13,373 bases of DNA from JAMCXS01 sp964459065 (GCA_964459065.1 CAYWMN010000088.1:1-13373); one strand, 5' to 3'. Positions 6,883-13,373 are shown, numbered from the stretch's first letter. Translations and numbers: made by a program. Notes: generated from the letters alone by a model not told the origin.

Positions 6883-7881
6883 CTAAACCTCGGGCTCGAT
6901 CTTTCGCAAAATTGGAGCCGCCTCTTCGGCCGGGATCGGGTTAAAGTAAAACCCTTCACCATTGAGCACGCCGGCATGGTCTTCAAGTTCAGGATAAATC
7001 TCGATGTGCCAGTGGAAATCGTCTGGAATGCTTTCCCAGCGGGCAGACTCCGGACCCCGGGAAGCCATATTGGGTTCCGTATGGAGTGAAAAGTGTAAGC
7101 GGGGAGAGATCTTCTGGATGCGCTGCAAATTCACCTTTAAAAAAGCAGCCAGGGAAACGAGTCGCTCTCTCGACGCCATATCGCGCTCAAAGGAAGACTC
7201 GTGCGAGGAGGGCAACAACCAGACCTCATAAGGAAATCTCGCCGCGTAGGGGCAAAGGCACACCCAGCCTGGATTCTGGTCAACAATGCGCTCCCCGGAC
7301 TGTAATTCCTGATCCAGGACGTCACAGTAGATACAGCGCTGCTTGCGTTGATAGTGGAAAAGGCTCCAGCGCAATTCCCTTTCGACAAGCGCCGGAACGA
7401 CCGGTGTGGCAAGAATCTGGGAGTGGCTGTGCTCATGGGAGGAAGGAACCGCCCACCCCTGATTCTTATAAACGGTGACGTAGCGGAACCGGTGATCGCC
7501 CTTCAAATCAATAATGCGATCACGATAAATTTCCAGAACGTCGGCGATTTCATCCGGCGTTAATTCCCCGAGATGCTTGCCGTGCTGGCGGGTATCCACA
7601 ACAACCTCATGAGCGCCCAGGGCGTTCATGCGGTCAAACATCCCTTGGCCTTGCCGGTCAAGCGCGCCTTCAACGCGAAACAATGGAGCCCGATCGTGAA
7701 AGACCCGAACCCGCCAGGCTCCGCCCGCATCTCCGCGCTCGCAGATCGCCTTGGGGGTGTAGCGCTCATTGCCAGGGCAAAAGGGGCACGCCGCTCCGGA
7801 ATCCAGAGTGTCCGGCATCGCGACCCGCTTGCCGGTGATGACCCAACGGTGCCGGACTGGATCAAGCCTGAGTTCAGCCAT
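6883..7881 (-). CDS. GalT-like hexose-1-phosphate nucleotidylyltransferase (HIT superfamily, HSHSQ type)
   Basis: A 332-residue member of the galactose-1-phosphate uridylyltransferase group. It has CPFCPGNE with the zinc cysteines Cys32 and Cys35, the VFHDRAPLFRVEG stretch corresponding to the GalT NRFP-like segment, and the active site HEHSHSQI (149-156), where His153 would be the nucleotidylated residue. FHWHIEIYPEL (289-299) is the C-terminal HxH segment. Classical GalT has HPHGQ; the HSHSQ form and the second CxxC (Cys183, Cys186 in CIYCDV) recall the branch containing plant ADP-glucose phosphorylase. The substrate pair is therefore open, and galK or galE are not nearby. The ATG at 7881 has AGGGAG about 10 nt upstream; an upstream TTG at 7917 was rejected. 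It is the first gene of the operon with the HAD phosphatase. Confidence 0.88.
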   Translation of the reverse strand: MAELRLDPVRHRWVITGKRVAMPDTLDSGAACPFCPGNERYTPKAICERGDAGGAWRVRVFHDRAPLFRVEGALDRQGQGMFDRMNALGAHEVVVDTRQHGKHLGELTPDEIADVLEIYRDRIIDLKGDHRFRYVTVYKNQGWAVPSSHEHSHSQILATPVVPALVERELRWSLFHYQRKQRCIYCDVLDQELQSGERIVDQNPGWVCLCPYAARFPYEVWLLPSSHESSFERDMASRERLVSLAAFLKVNLQRIQKISPRLHFSLHTEPNMASRGPESARWESIPDDFHWHIEIYPELEDHAGVLNGEGFYFNPIPAEEAAPILRKIEPEV

Positions 7882-7981
7882 CTCAAGTGTTCTCCCTAAG
7901 GTCAAAAATCGGCGCAAATGGCCGAGAACTCCAATCCAAAGGCCGCAAGCAGGCCTACCGGCGAACAGCCCTGAATGTTCA

Positions 7982-7987
7982 ATTGTA
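7982..7987 (-). promoter_or_regulatory. Possible -10 box for the galT-like operon
   Basis: The minus strand reads TACAAT here, about 100 nt before the start codon. No good -35 is found at the usual spacing, so this is only a candidate. Confidence 0.25.
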
Positions 7988-8057
7988 GCTCGAACCCGGG
8001 CCGAAGCGGGGTAATTGATTTTTCAGCCGCGGGTGGCCGGACATCAGAAACCCCCAA

Positions 8058-8095
8058 CCGGTCCGCATCCCGGCAAGGCGAGACCGCCGGACCGG
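8058..8095. repeat. Inverted repeat upstream of the DUF1015 promoter
   Basis: A perfect 8-bp inverted repeat, CCGGTCCG at 8058-8065 and CGGACCGG at 8088-8095, with a 22-nt spacer. It ends 11 nt before the extended -10 of the DUF1015 gene, where a regulator or a -35 would bind. Function is unknown. Confidence 0.4.
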
Positions 8096-8106
8096 GCGCG
8101 AGCTTA

Positions 8107-8115
8107 TGTTATGCT
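8107..8115 (+). promoter_or_regulatory. Extended -10 promoter of the DUF1015 gene
   Basis: TGTTATGCT forms a TGn extended -10 with box TATGCT. No -35 is apparent, as is common for extended -10 promoters. The predicted leader is about 20 nt and A-rich. Confidence 0.45.
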
Positions 8116-8141
8116 AGTACTTTTGAAAATTTCCGAAAGAA

Positions 8142-9482
8142 ATGGACACGATGGCAGAAATACACCCTTTTCGCGCAGTGCATTACAATCCTTCGGCGGT
8201 TGAAGATCTCCAAAAGGTCGTCACTCAACCCTACGACAAGATTTCCGCATCCATGCAAGCCGGATACTACGAGGCGAGCCCTTTCAACTTTGCCAGGCTT
8301 ATCTTAAGGAAAGACGCCGCCGGCAGCGCGGAAAACGTCTACTCGCAGTCGGCCGAGGAGTTTCGAAAATGGATTGACCAGGGCGTTCTGGAATCGGATT
8401 CCGAGCCGGCCATTTACGCCTACACGCAGGAGTACGCCGTCCCGGGCCAGCCTGAACAGCGAAAGCGCCGCTGGGGTTTTGTGGCCCTGTGCCGGCTGGA
8501 GGATTACTCCGCCGGGGTTGTTCACCGGCATGAGGCCACTCTTTCCGGCCCCAAGGCGGATCGCATGGAATTGCTGAAGGCCACCCGATGCGATCTGGGC
8601 CAGATTTTTCTGCTCTACAGCGATCCCCGGAACTCCATTGAAGCCCTTCTCAACGAAGCCACCGAAGCAAAGCCCTGGCAGCAGGTGACCGATGAGTATT
8701 CGACGCTGCACTCGATGTGGCGCATTTCCGACCCCGCGCTGGTGGCGAAGGTCACGGAAGCCATGGCGCCCAAAAAGCTGGTAATCGCCGACGGCCATCA
8801 TCGCTATGAGACGGCTCTCGCCTACTCCAAGCTTCGCCGCGACGAAGCACCGGATGATGAGCGGGCCAGGTACGTGATGGCAACGTTCGTCCCGCTGGAA
8901 AGCGAGGGGCTGACGATTCTTCCCACGCACCGCCTGGTTCACAGCCTGGAAACATTCGATTGGGATCAGTTTTGCTCAGACGTCAAGAGGTACTTTACGA
9001 TCGAGGAACTGAGCCTGGCTGGATCACCATCTCAAGACGGCCCATCCATCCGCGAGGCGCTTGAGCGCGCCGGAAGCGACCAGCCGGTTATCGCCGCCTA
9101 CGGAGGCGCGAAGCGCGCAGCACTGCTCCGCCTGCGCCAGGACGTCGATCTCAACCAGGCCGTGCCGGAAGTTCCTGAAACGCTGCGGAGCCTGGACCTG
9201 GTTCTGCTGCACGAACTGGTTCTTGAAAAGGTGATGTCCATCGACCGCCAGGCCGTGCGGGAGCAAAAGCACTTGCGCTACATGCGGGATCTTGGCGGCG
9301 CTCTCAGCGAGGTCGACGGAGGCCGGGCTCAAACAGCGTTTCTGCTGAACCCCGCCCCCATCCAGGTGGTTACGGATAACGCTTTCGCCGGGCAGGTTCT
9401 TCCGCAAAAGTCCACGGATTTCTACCCAAAGCTTCTCTCCGGCCTGACCGTTTACTGGATGGATAATCCAGCCGGTTTGTAA
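8142..9482 (+). CDS. DUF1015 family protein
   Basis: A 446-residue protein clearly of the DUF1015 family. Signature segments are all present: the N-terminal IHPFRAVHYNP and VVTQPYDKIS (27-36), SPFNFARLIL (46-55), a VHRHEATLSGPKADRMELL segment (127-145), the hallmark VIADGHHRYETALAY (214-228), and near the C-terminus VLPQKSTDFYPKLLSGL (about 419-435). The fold and activity are poorly described. From memory, some members have been reported as kinases of free serine, which would place it in serine/cysteine metabolism; I cannot verify this here and no serA, serC or cysteine gene is adjacent. No signal peptide or membrane segment is seen, so it is cytosolic. The ATG at 8142 is preceded by GAAAGAA; an ATG three codons later (8151) is also possible. 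The stop lies only 15 nt from the convergent STAS gene. Confidence 0.95.
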   Translation: MDTMAEIHPFRAVHYNPSAVEDLQKVVTQPYDKISASMQAGYYEASPFNFARLILRKDAAGSAENVYSQSAEEFRKWIDQGVLESDSEPAIYAYTQEYAVPGQPEQRKRRWGFVALCRLEDYSAGVVHRHEATLSGPKADRMELLKATRCDLGQIFLLYSDPRNSIEALLNEATEAKPWQQVTDEYSTLHSMWRISDPALVAKVTEAMAPKKLVIADGHHRYETALAYSKLRRDEAPDDERARYVMATFVPLESEGLTILPTHRLVHSLETFDWDQFCSDVKRYFTIEELSLAGSPSQDGPSIREALERAGSDQPVIAAYGGAKRAALLRLRQDVDLNQAVPEVPETLRSLDLVLLHELVLEKVMSIDRQAVREQKHLRYMRDLGGALSEVDGGRAQTAFLLNPAPIQVVTDNAFAGQVLPQKSTDFYPKLLSGLTVYWMDNPAGL

Positions 9483-9497
9483 CCGGAGGCCGCAAAT

Positions 9498-9842
9498 CTA
9501 GGCAAAAGACTTCACGGCATCTTCCGCCGTCTTGTAGACGGGAAAGACGGTTAGAAGCTTGGTGATGGTGAGAAGTTCATCGAGTTTTGCGGTGAGGTTT
9601 GCAAGCTTGATTTCGGCGCTGCGATTTTGCGCGGAGGTGTAAGCAGCGACCAGATCGCCCAGGCCCGCGCTATCCATGTAGCTGACATCTCCAAGGTCGA
9701 GCACCAATTTCTTCTTGCCCTGCTCCAGCAGCTCTTTGATCTTGACCCTCATGGAGCTGCTCTCCTCCCCTAAAGTCACACGGCCCGAAAGAGTCAGGAC
9801 CGTGACGCCGTTCGATTCTGTTGTGTCCATCCGTAGTGCCAT
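9498..9842 (-). CDS. STAS-domain anti-sigma factor antagonist (SpoIIAA/RsbV type)
   Basis: A 114-residue single-domain protein of family length. It has the STAS beta-alpha order: VTVLTLSGRVTLGEES (13-28), a helix (MRVKIKELLEQG), KLVLDLGDVSYMDSAGLGDLVAAY (45-68) and the C-terminal pair LANLTAKLDELLTITKL and VFPVYKTAEDAVKSF. Ser58 in the MDSAGLG loop is the expected phosphorylation site of the partner-switch mechanism, in which the unphosphorylated form binds an anti-sigma kinase and frees a sigma factor. No HATPase-type kinase, PP2C phosphatase or sigma gene is in the window, so the partners are encoded elsewhere. The start is firm: GGGAGGAG lies 5 nt before the ATG. Confidence 0.95.
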   Translation of the reverse strand: MALRMDTTESNGVTVLTLSGRVTLGEESSSMRVKIKELLEQGKKKLVLDLGDVSYMDSAGLGDLVAAYTSAQNRSAEIKLANLTAKLDELLTITKLLTVFPVYKTAEDAVKSFA

Positions 9843-9920
9843 ACAGCTCCTCCCAAATTTGCCGACCCGAAACGCAGCCGGAAGAGTTCACACCCCTGTC
9901 ACATCGGGTGCCATTCACCT

Positions 9921-9939
9921 TGAACCTGAAGCAGGTTCA
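9921..9939. repeat. Stem-loop over the stop codon of the zinc-ribbon gene
   Basis: TGAACCTG and CAGGTTCA form a perfect 8-bp stem with a 3-nt loop. The right arm contains the stop codon of the zinc-ribbon gene. There is no T-run after it on the minus strand, so it may limit read-through to the STAS gene or protect a 3' end rather than act as a normal terminator. Confidence 0.4.
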
Positions 9940-10092
9940 GTCGAACTCGGAGCAGGACATGAAATACCCGCAGCGCGTACAAACCAGTTTGCAGCGGCTC
10001 GAAACCAGCCGCTTCCCGCAGACCGGACAAAACTGGCTCGGCAGTTCCTTATTCGGCGAGCGTTTTTCCTTTCCTGTATCCGCCTTACTCAC
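9937..10092 (-). CDS. Small six-cysteine zinc-ribbon protein, GTG start
   Basis: A 51-residue protein, easily missed because it is short and starts with GTG. After a charged, flexible N-terminus (MSKADTGKEKRSPNKELPSQ) comes FCPVCGKRLV, then RCKLVCTRCGY, then MSCSEFD. The cysteines are Cys22, Cys25, Cys34, Cys38, Cys41 and Cys47, in the order CxxC-x8-C-x3-CxxC-x5-C. The two CxxC knuckles would bind one zinc; Cys34 and Cys47 are extra and may add a metal or redox role. An in-frame stop lies five codons upstream, so GTG is the only reasonable start; GGGG lies 4-5 nt before it. I recall similar short ribbons with an RCK.VC..CGY core annotated as hypothetical in other phyla, but cannot name a family. 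The next gene downstream on the same strand is STAS, 94 nt away. Confidence 0.8.
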   Translation of the reverse strand: MSKADTGKEKRSPNKELPSQFCPVCGKRLVSSRCKLVCTRCGYFMSCSEFD

Positions 10093-10273
10093 AACGCCCC
10101 AGATCTAATGGCAAAGTCCCTTTGAAAAACGGGACATCCTGATTTGTTGATCGTAGGAATGATAAAACAAGAACAACGCCCGAAGCCAAGAAAATCCTCC
10201 GGCCCAGGCTCAACGCGGGAGATCGCAATCTCGCCCGCGCCGCAAAAGCGCCAAAAACGCGGGTTCCCTGCAT
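10085..10273 (-). CDS. Possible small membrane-protein ORF, doubtful
   Basis: A 62-codon frame from an ATG at 10273 with one hydrophobic segment (RRIFLASGVVLVLSFLRS) flanked by basic residues, and a short tail (TNQDVPFFKGTLPLDLGRCE). Its stop overlaps the GTG of the zinc-ribbon gene by 8 nt, as in a coupled pair. A TTG at 10189 preceded by GGAGG at 6 nt would give a 34-residue version (ASGVVLVLSFLRS..). No homology is recognised, and the same DNA could simply be the leader of the zinc-ribbon gene. Confidence 0.22.
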   Translation of the reverse strand: MQGTRVFGAFAARARLRSPALSLGRRIFLASGVVLVLSFLRSTNQDVPFFKGTLPLDLGRCE

Positions 10274-10292
10274 GGAATCAAAGTCCCGGAAC

Positions 10293-11507
10293 TCAAGGCC
10301 AGCGGTCTTGAAGGAACGCAGCGATCCGGCCCAGGGCTTCTTGAAGGATATTCTCCTGCGGCAAAAACACAATCCGAATGTGCCGGGAACCCGGCAATTC
10401 ATCAAAGCCGCTGCCGTGAACAACCAGAACGTGCTTTTCCGCCAGAAGGTCTTTGACAAAGGTCTCGTCGCTTTCCGGAATGTCCAGGCGGGGGAAAGCA
10501 TAAAAGGCGCCATGCGGAGTCGCGCAGTCGACCCGGGGCGTCGCTTTCACCCATTCCATCAGCAAATCACGGCGGGCCCGCAGTTTGCGCAAACCCTCTC
10601 GGCGAAAGTCAACGGGGCCTCGAAGCGCGGCCGGGATCGCATACTGCATGGGGTGGTTCGCACACAGGCGGGCGCGGAGCAGCTTATGAACGCCCTCAAT
10701 GTAGGGTTTGACATCCACCGAATCGCCGCTCACCACGGCCCAACCCACCCGCCAGCCGGGGACAAAAAAGTTTTTGGAAAGGCCGCTGAAGGTCACCACC
10801 GGCAGGTCCGGCGCCACGCTGGCGATGGAAATATGGGGCGCGTCATCCAGAATCAGCTTCTCATAAATCTCATCGGAAAAGATGACCAGGTTGTGCCGGC
10901 GGGCGATCTCCGCGATGGCTTCGAGCGTCTTGCGCGGATACACGGCGCCGGTGGGGTTGTTGGGATTAATCAAGACCAGGGCGCGGGTATTCTTGGTGAT
11001 TCTGTCCTCCATTTGCTCCAGGTCAGGCTCCCAACTGCTTCCCTCATCCAGGCGGTAGGTATTGGTTTGGACGCCCAGCTTTGACAGGAGCGCGCTATAA
11101 AGCGGATACTCCGGAGCCGGCGTCAGCGCATTTTCGCCGGAACCGATCAAAGCCGTCAGGCAGGCGTCAACGCCCTCGCTGACGCCTTCGGTAATAAAAA
11201 TGTTTTGGATGTTTTGAATTCCCTTTTGCTCGGCTTCTTCCCGAATCGCTTCGATCGCAACATCCACCCCCAACGACGGGGCGTAGCCGTTGTGGCCGTC
11301 GCGCATTGCTTTCAGGGTCGCTTCGATCAGATGGTCCGGCGGCTGGAAATCAAACAATGGAGGATTGCCAATGTTCAAGGGAAGAATCTGCTTCCCCTGA
11401 CGCGCCAACTCGTCAGCCAGCACGGCCAAGTCGCGGATCGCATACCGGACATGGTCCAGCCGACTGGCGGCAAGGATTTCACGAATTTGGGGTAAGGTCT
11501 TATACAT
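10293..11507 (-). CDS. PLP-dependent class I/II aminotransferase, AlaA-like
   Basis: A 404-residue fold-type I aminotransferase. Visible landmarks: LNIGNPPLFDF near the N-terminus, GYAPSLG (74-80), EGVSEGVD, APEYPLYSALLSKLG, LINPNNPTGAVY with Asn184, IFSDEIYEKL with Asp212 and Tyr215, the PLP lysine Lys245 in SGLSKNFFVPGWRVGW, and RHIRIVFLP with Arg378, which would bind the substrate carboxylate. The EIYEKL, SKNFFVPGWR and IRIVFLP wording fits the AlaA (glutamate-pyruvate transaminase) branch better than aspartate or aromatic enzymes; the exact substrate is inferred. The protein is cytosolic. The ATG lies 11 nt after the -10 box, with only a weak GAG as ribosome site. The gene is divergent from trehalase. 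Confidence 0.95.
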   Translation of the reverse strand: MYKTLPQIREILAASRLDHVRYAIRDLAVLADELARQGKQILPLNIGNPPLFDFQPPDHLIEATLKAMRDGHNGYAPSLGVDVAIEAIREEAEQKGIQNIQNIFITEGVSEGVDACLTALIGSGENALTPAPEYPLYSALLSKLGVQTNTYRLDEGSSWEPDLEQMEDRITKNTRALVLINPNNPTGAVYPRKTLEAIAEIARRHNLVIFSDEIYEKLILDDAPHISIASVAPDLPVVTFSGLSKNFFVPGWRVGWAVVSGDSVDVKPYIEGVHKLLRARLCANHPMQYAIPAALRGPVDFRREGLRKLRARRDLLMEWVKATPRVDCATPHGAFYAFPRLDIPESDETFVKDLLAEKHVLVVHGSGFDELPGSRHIRIVFLPQENILQEALGRIAAFLQDRWP

Positions 11508-11518
11508 AACTCACACAA

Positions 11519-11547
11519 ATTCTGACAGAAAGCAGGATTGCGGTCAA
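11519..11547 (-). promoter_or_regulatory. Promoter of the AlaA-like aminotransferase gene
   Basis: On the minus strand TTGACC (11547-11542) is followed after exactly 17 nt by CAGAAT (11524-11519), itself preceded by TGT, an extended -10 form. The start codon is 11 nt beyond the -10, so the leader would be only about 4-5 nt. Confidence 0.6.
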
Positions 11548-11615
11548 CTCCGGCGATCTCAGCGCGCAAGGGTGACCTCACACCGAAATTCTCATCAAAG
11601 AAAAATTGACATCCG

Positions 11616-11645
11616 TTGAACAGAGACCGTGAAGCGTAATATTCT
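11616..11645 (+). promoter_or_regulatory. Promoter of the trehalase gene, likely leaderless
   Basis: TTGAAC (11616-11621) and TATTCT (11640-11645) are spaced by 18 nt; TAATAT at 11637-11642 is an alternative -10 at 15 nt. A perfect TTGACA at 11606-11611 lies just upstream but has no -10 at usual spacing. Only 7 nt separate TATTCT from the ATG at 11653, so transcript and coding sequence may start together. Confidence 0.45.
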
Positions 11646-11652
11646 TTTGCTT

Positions 11653-13350
11653 ATGAAAAAAATACGGACACAGACAGGGGCGCTGCTTTTCCTCATCCTG
11701 ACCCTCGTCCCGATCAGCATTTCAGCGCGTCCCCAACCGGCAACGGCGCCGGCCTCAAAACAAAGCGTCAACAACATCCTGGCCTATATCTCGAAGGGCT
11801 GGAGTCAGCTGACGCGCTCGATGTCTGAATGCCGGACGTTTTCCGATCCCAAGACCGGAGAAAAATCCGCGCTCTACTTGCCCGCAGGATTTGCCGCCCC
11901 GGCAGAATTAAAGTCTGTCAGCGCCAGGTGCAAAGTTGAAATGAAACACCTGCCCGTTGTCATCAAGCACCTGGGCGACATCAACGTTAAAGACCTCCAC
12001 CCGCAAGGGCTTCTTTATCTTCCCAAGCCCTACGTTGTGCCGGGCGGGATGTTCAATGAGATGTACGGATGGGACAGCTACTTCATCATCCGGGGCTTGA
12101 TCGGCGACGGACGGATCGGCCTGGCGCGCGACATTGTCGATAACTTTTTCTTTGAAATGAACCACTACGGCGAGGTCCTGAATGCCAATCGAACTTATTA
12201 CCTGACTCGCTCGCAGCCGCCTTTTCTGAGCTCCATGATCCGCGCCGTCTACGAAGCCGAGAAAGCCAAAGGCCGGCCGGATGCCGCCTGGCTTACCCAA
12301 GGTTACCGACAGGCTGTCAAGAATTATCACTTCTGGACATCGCCGCCACACCTTGCCGGAACCACCGGCCTATCGCGCTACTACGGATTCGGCAACGGGC
12401 CCGTTCCCGAACTCGGGGATCAACAGAATCAGTACTACCAACAAGTGGCGCACTACTTCCTGATTCATCCCGCCAACAGCATCCCTTACTTAATGGAAGT
12501 CAGGCCCGGCACGCCCGCGAAAGACGTCATGGGTGAGGAATTCTCTCTGGTCGTCGGAGCAGCCGGGTCGCCGAAAGGGGGAGAAGATATCGCCAAGCTG
12601 GCCCTGACGCCAAGGTTCTATAAGGGCGATCGAAGCATGCGGGAATCCGGCTTTGATGTCTCTTTCCGCTTTGGCCCGTTCGGCGCCGCCACCCAGGACT
12701 TTGCCCCGGTGGGACTGAACTGCCTGCTCTACAAAACCGAGAAAGATTTGGAATGGATGAGCCAGGAACTGGGCCTGAAAAAGGAATCCGCAAAATGGCG
12801 GCAACGGGCGCTTCAACGCCGCGCGGAAATCAACTACGACATGTGGGACCCCCAACTGGATCTTTACTACGACTACGATTTCAAAACCGGCAGGCGGTCT
12901 CTCTATACCTACGCGACAACTTTTTATCCTCTCTGGGTGGGCCTTGCCTCGAAGGCTCAGGCGGCGGATGTTGTCAAAAACCTGAAGGCCTTCGAACAAC
13001 CGGGAGGAATCGTCATGAGCATGAAAGACACAGGAGCTCAATGGGATTACCCTTACGGATGGGCGCCGATTCAGCTGATTGCCGTCGAGGGTTTGCGGAG
13101 GTACGGGTACGCGGCTGAGGCCAACCGCGTCTCGCTCGAATTTCTTTCCATGGTCCTCGACAACTATCTCCGCGACGGAACCATTCGAGAAAAATACAAC
13201 GTCGTAACGCGTTCGACAGAAACGCAAATTAAGGTGGGATACAAGAAAAACGTGATCGGGTTTGGATGGACCAACGGGGTCTTTCTGACGCTTTACGACG
13301 CGCTGCCGAAAACCCTGCAGATGAAGTTGGCTCCCGAGCAATCCCAATAG
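11653..13350 (+). CDS. treA: Secreted alpha,alpha-trehalase, GH37
   Basis: Hydrolyses trehalose to two glucose units, here in the periplasm or outside the cell. The 565-residue protein starts with a signal peptide (MKKIRTQTG, core LLFLILTLVPIS, cleavage near ISA|RP). Both trehalase signatures are present: PGGMFNEMYGWDSY (130-143) and QWDYPYGWAP (463-472). The catalytic acid is Asp335 in ESGFDVSFRFG and the catalytic base Glu513 in REKYNVV, matching the acid and base of E. coli TreA by motif. GFGWTNGV (536-543) closes the domain. Length fits the family (about 540-570). A GTG at 11629 would add eight residues (MKRNILLL) but overlaps the expected promoter; the ATG gives a cleaner signal peptide. 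The gene is divergent from the aminotransferase. Together with the GH115-like enzyme it points to use of external sugars. Confidence 0.97.
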   Translation: MKKIRTQTGALLFLILTLVPISISARPQPATAPASKQSVNNILAYISKGWSQLTRSMSECRTFSDPKTGEKSALYLPAGFAAPAELKSVSARCKVEMKHLPVVIKHLGDINVKDLHPQGLLYLPKPYVVPGGMFNEMYGWDSYFIIRGLIGDGRIGLARDIVDNFFFEMNHYGEVLNANRTYYLTRSQPPFLSSMIRAVYEAEKAKGRPDAAWLTQGYRQAVKNYHFWTSPPHLAGTTGLSRYYGFGNGPVPELGDQQNQYYQQVAHYFLIHPANSIPYLMEVRPGTPAKDVMGEEFSLVVGAAGSPKGGEDIAKLALTPRFYKGDRSMRESGFDVSFRFGPFGAATQDFAPVGLNCLLYKTEKDLEWMSQELGLKKESAKWRQRALQRRAEINYDMWDPQLDLYYDYDFKTGRRSLYTYATTFYPLWVGLASKAQAADVVKNLKAFEQPGGIVMSMKDTGAQWDYPYGWAPIQLIAVEGLRRYGYAAEANRVSLEFLSMVLDNYLRDGTIREKYNVVTRSTETQIKVGYKKNVIGFGWTNGVFLTLYDALPKTLQMKLAPEQSQ

Positions 13351-13373
13351 CGGGGAAACGCGTCACCTCTCGG

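Noticed and set aside
7882..7917. An upstream TTG start adding 12 residues to the galT-like protein
   Set aside because: The codon is TTG without a ribosome site, and the ATG at 7881 has AGGGAG at a suitable distance and begins with the family-like MAELRLDPV.
10213..10239. Imperfect hairpin downstream of the aminotransferase gene (CGCGGGAGAT against ATCTCGCCCGCG) as an intrinsic terminator
   Set aside because: The stem has a bulge and no T-run follows on the minus strand; it also lies inside a possible small ORF.
10272..11084. A 270-codon plus-strand frame
   Set aside because: It is antisense to the aminotransferase, which has a complete set of PLP-enzyme motifs.
12490..13347. A 285-codon minus-strand frame
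   Set aside because: It is antisense to the trehalase with all its signatures; no domain is recognised.
1..13373. tRNA or rRNA genes, CRISPR arrays, insertion sequences, phage or defence genes
   Set aside because: I saw no cloverleaf-like or rRNA-like stretch, no regularly spaced repeats, no transposase or integrase, and no defence-type domain in any coding region.

Overview
The window reads as chromosomal DNA of a GC-rich, Gram-negative-type bacterium, most likely an Acidobacteriota member or a close relative, probably from a metagenome assembly. This placement is inference. It rests on the gene mix (GatCA without GatB alongside, a short DciA-type protein, DUF1015, a secreted GH115-like glucuronidase, a GH37 trehalase with an export signal) and the base composition; no rRNA or other marker is present. 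One run of exactly 100 N at 2092-2191 marks a scaffold gap of unknown true length, so the order on its two sides is only as good as the scaffolding.

Layout. 1-1966 (minus strand): dciA-like, gatC and gatA, tightly packed and read leftwards; gatA runs off the left edge. 2092-2191: gap. 2192-4398 (minus): a secreted GH115-family alpha-glucuronidase-like enzyme whose C-terminus is lost in the gap. 4399-4626: a divergent intergenic region with an extended -10 for the glucuronidase, a TATAAT box for maf, and several inverted repeats. 4627-5196 (plus): maf. 5217-7881 (minus): an operon-like run of a galT-like nucleotidyltransferase, a HAD phosphatase and a secreted HEAT-repeat protein, convergent with maf. 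7882-8141: divergent intergenic region. 8142-9482 (plus): a DUF1015 protein. 9498-11507 (minus): an AlaA-type aminotransferase, a possible tiny membrane ORF, a 51-residue zinc-ribbon protein that starts with GTG, and a STAS anti-sigma-factor antagonist. 11508-11652: divergent promoter region. 11653-13350 (plus): a secreted GH37 trehalase.

How the genes fit together. Most are housekeeping genes: tRNA-dependent amidation (gatCA), replicative helicase loading (dciA), nucleotide sanitation (maf) and amino-acid metabolism (AlaA, DUF1015). A carbohydrate theme is added by the two exported glycoside hydrolases and by the sugar-phosphate type enzymes of the galT-HAD operon. No mobile element, CRISPR array, phage gene, tRNA or rRNA is visible. 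I do not see a complete new defence or metabolic system. The best leads are the 51-residue six-cysteine zinc ribbon, the divergent GH115 active-site motifs, the GalT homologue with an HSHSQ instead of an HPHGQ motif, the dciA-gatC-gatA coupling, and promoters placed so close to start codons that leaderless transcripts are likely.
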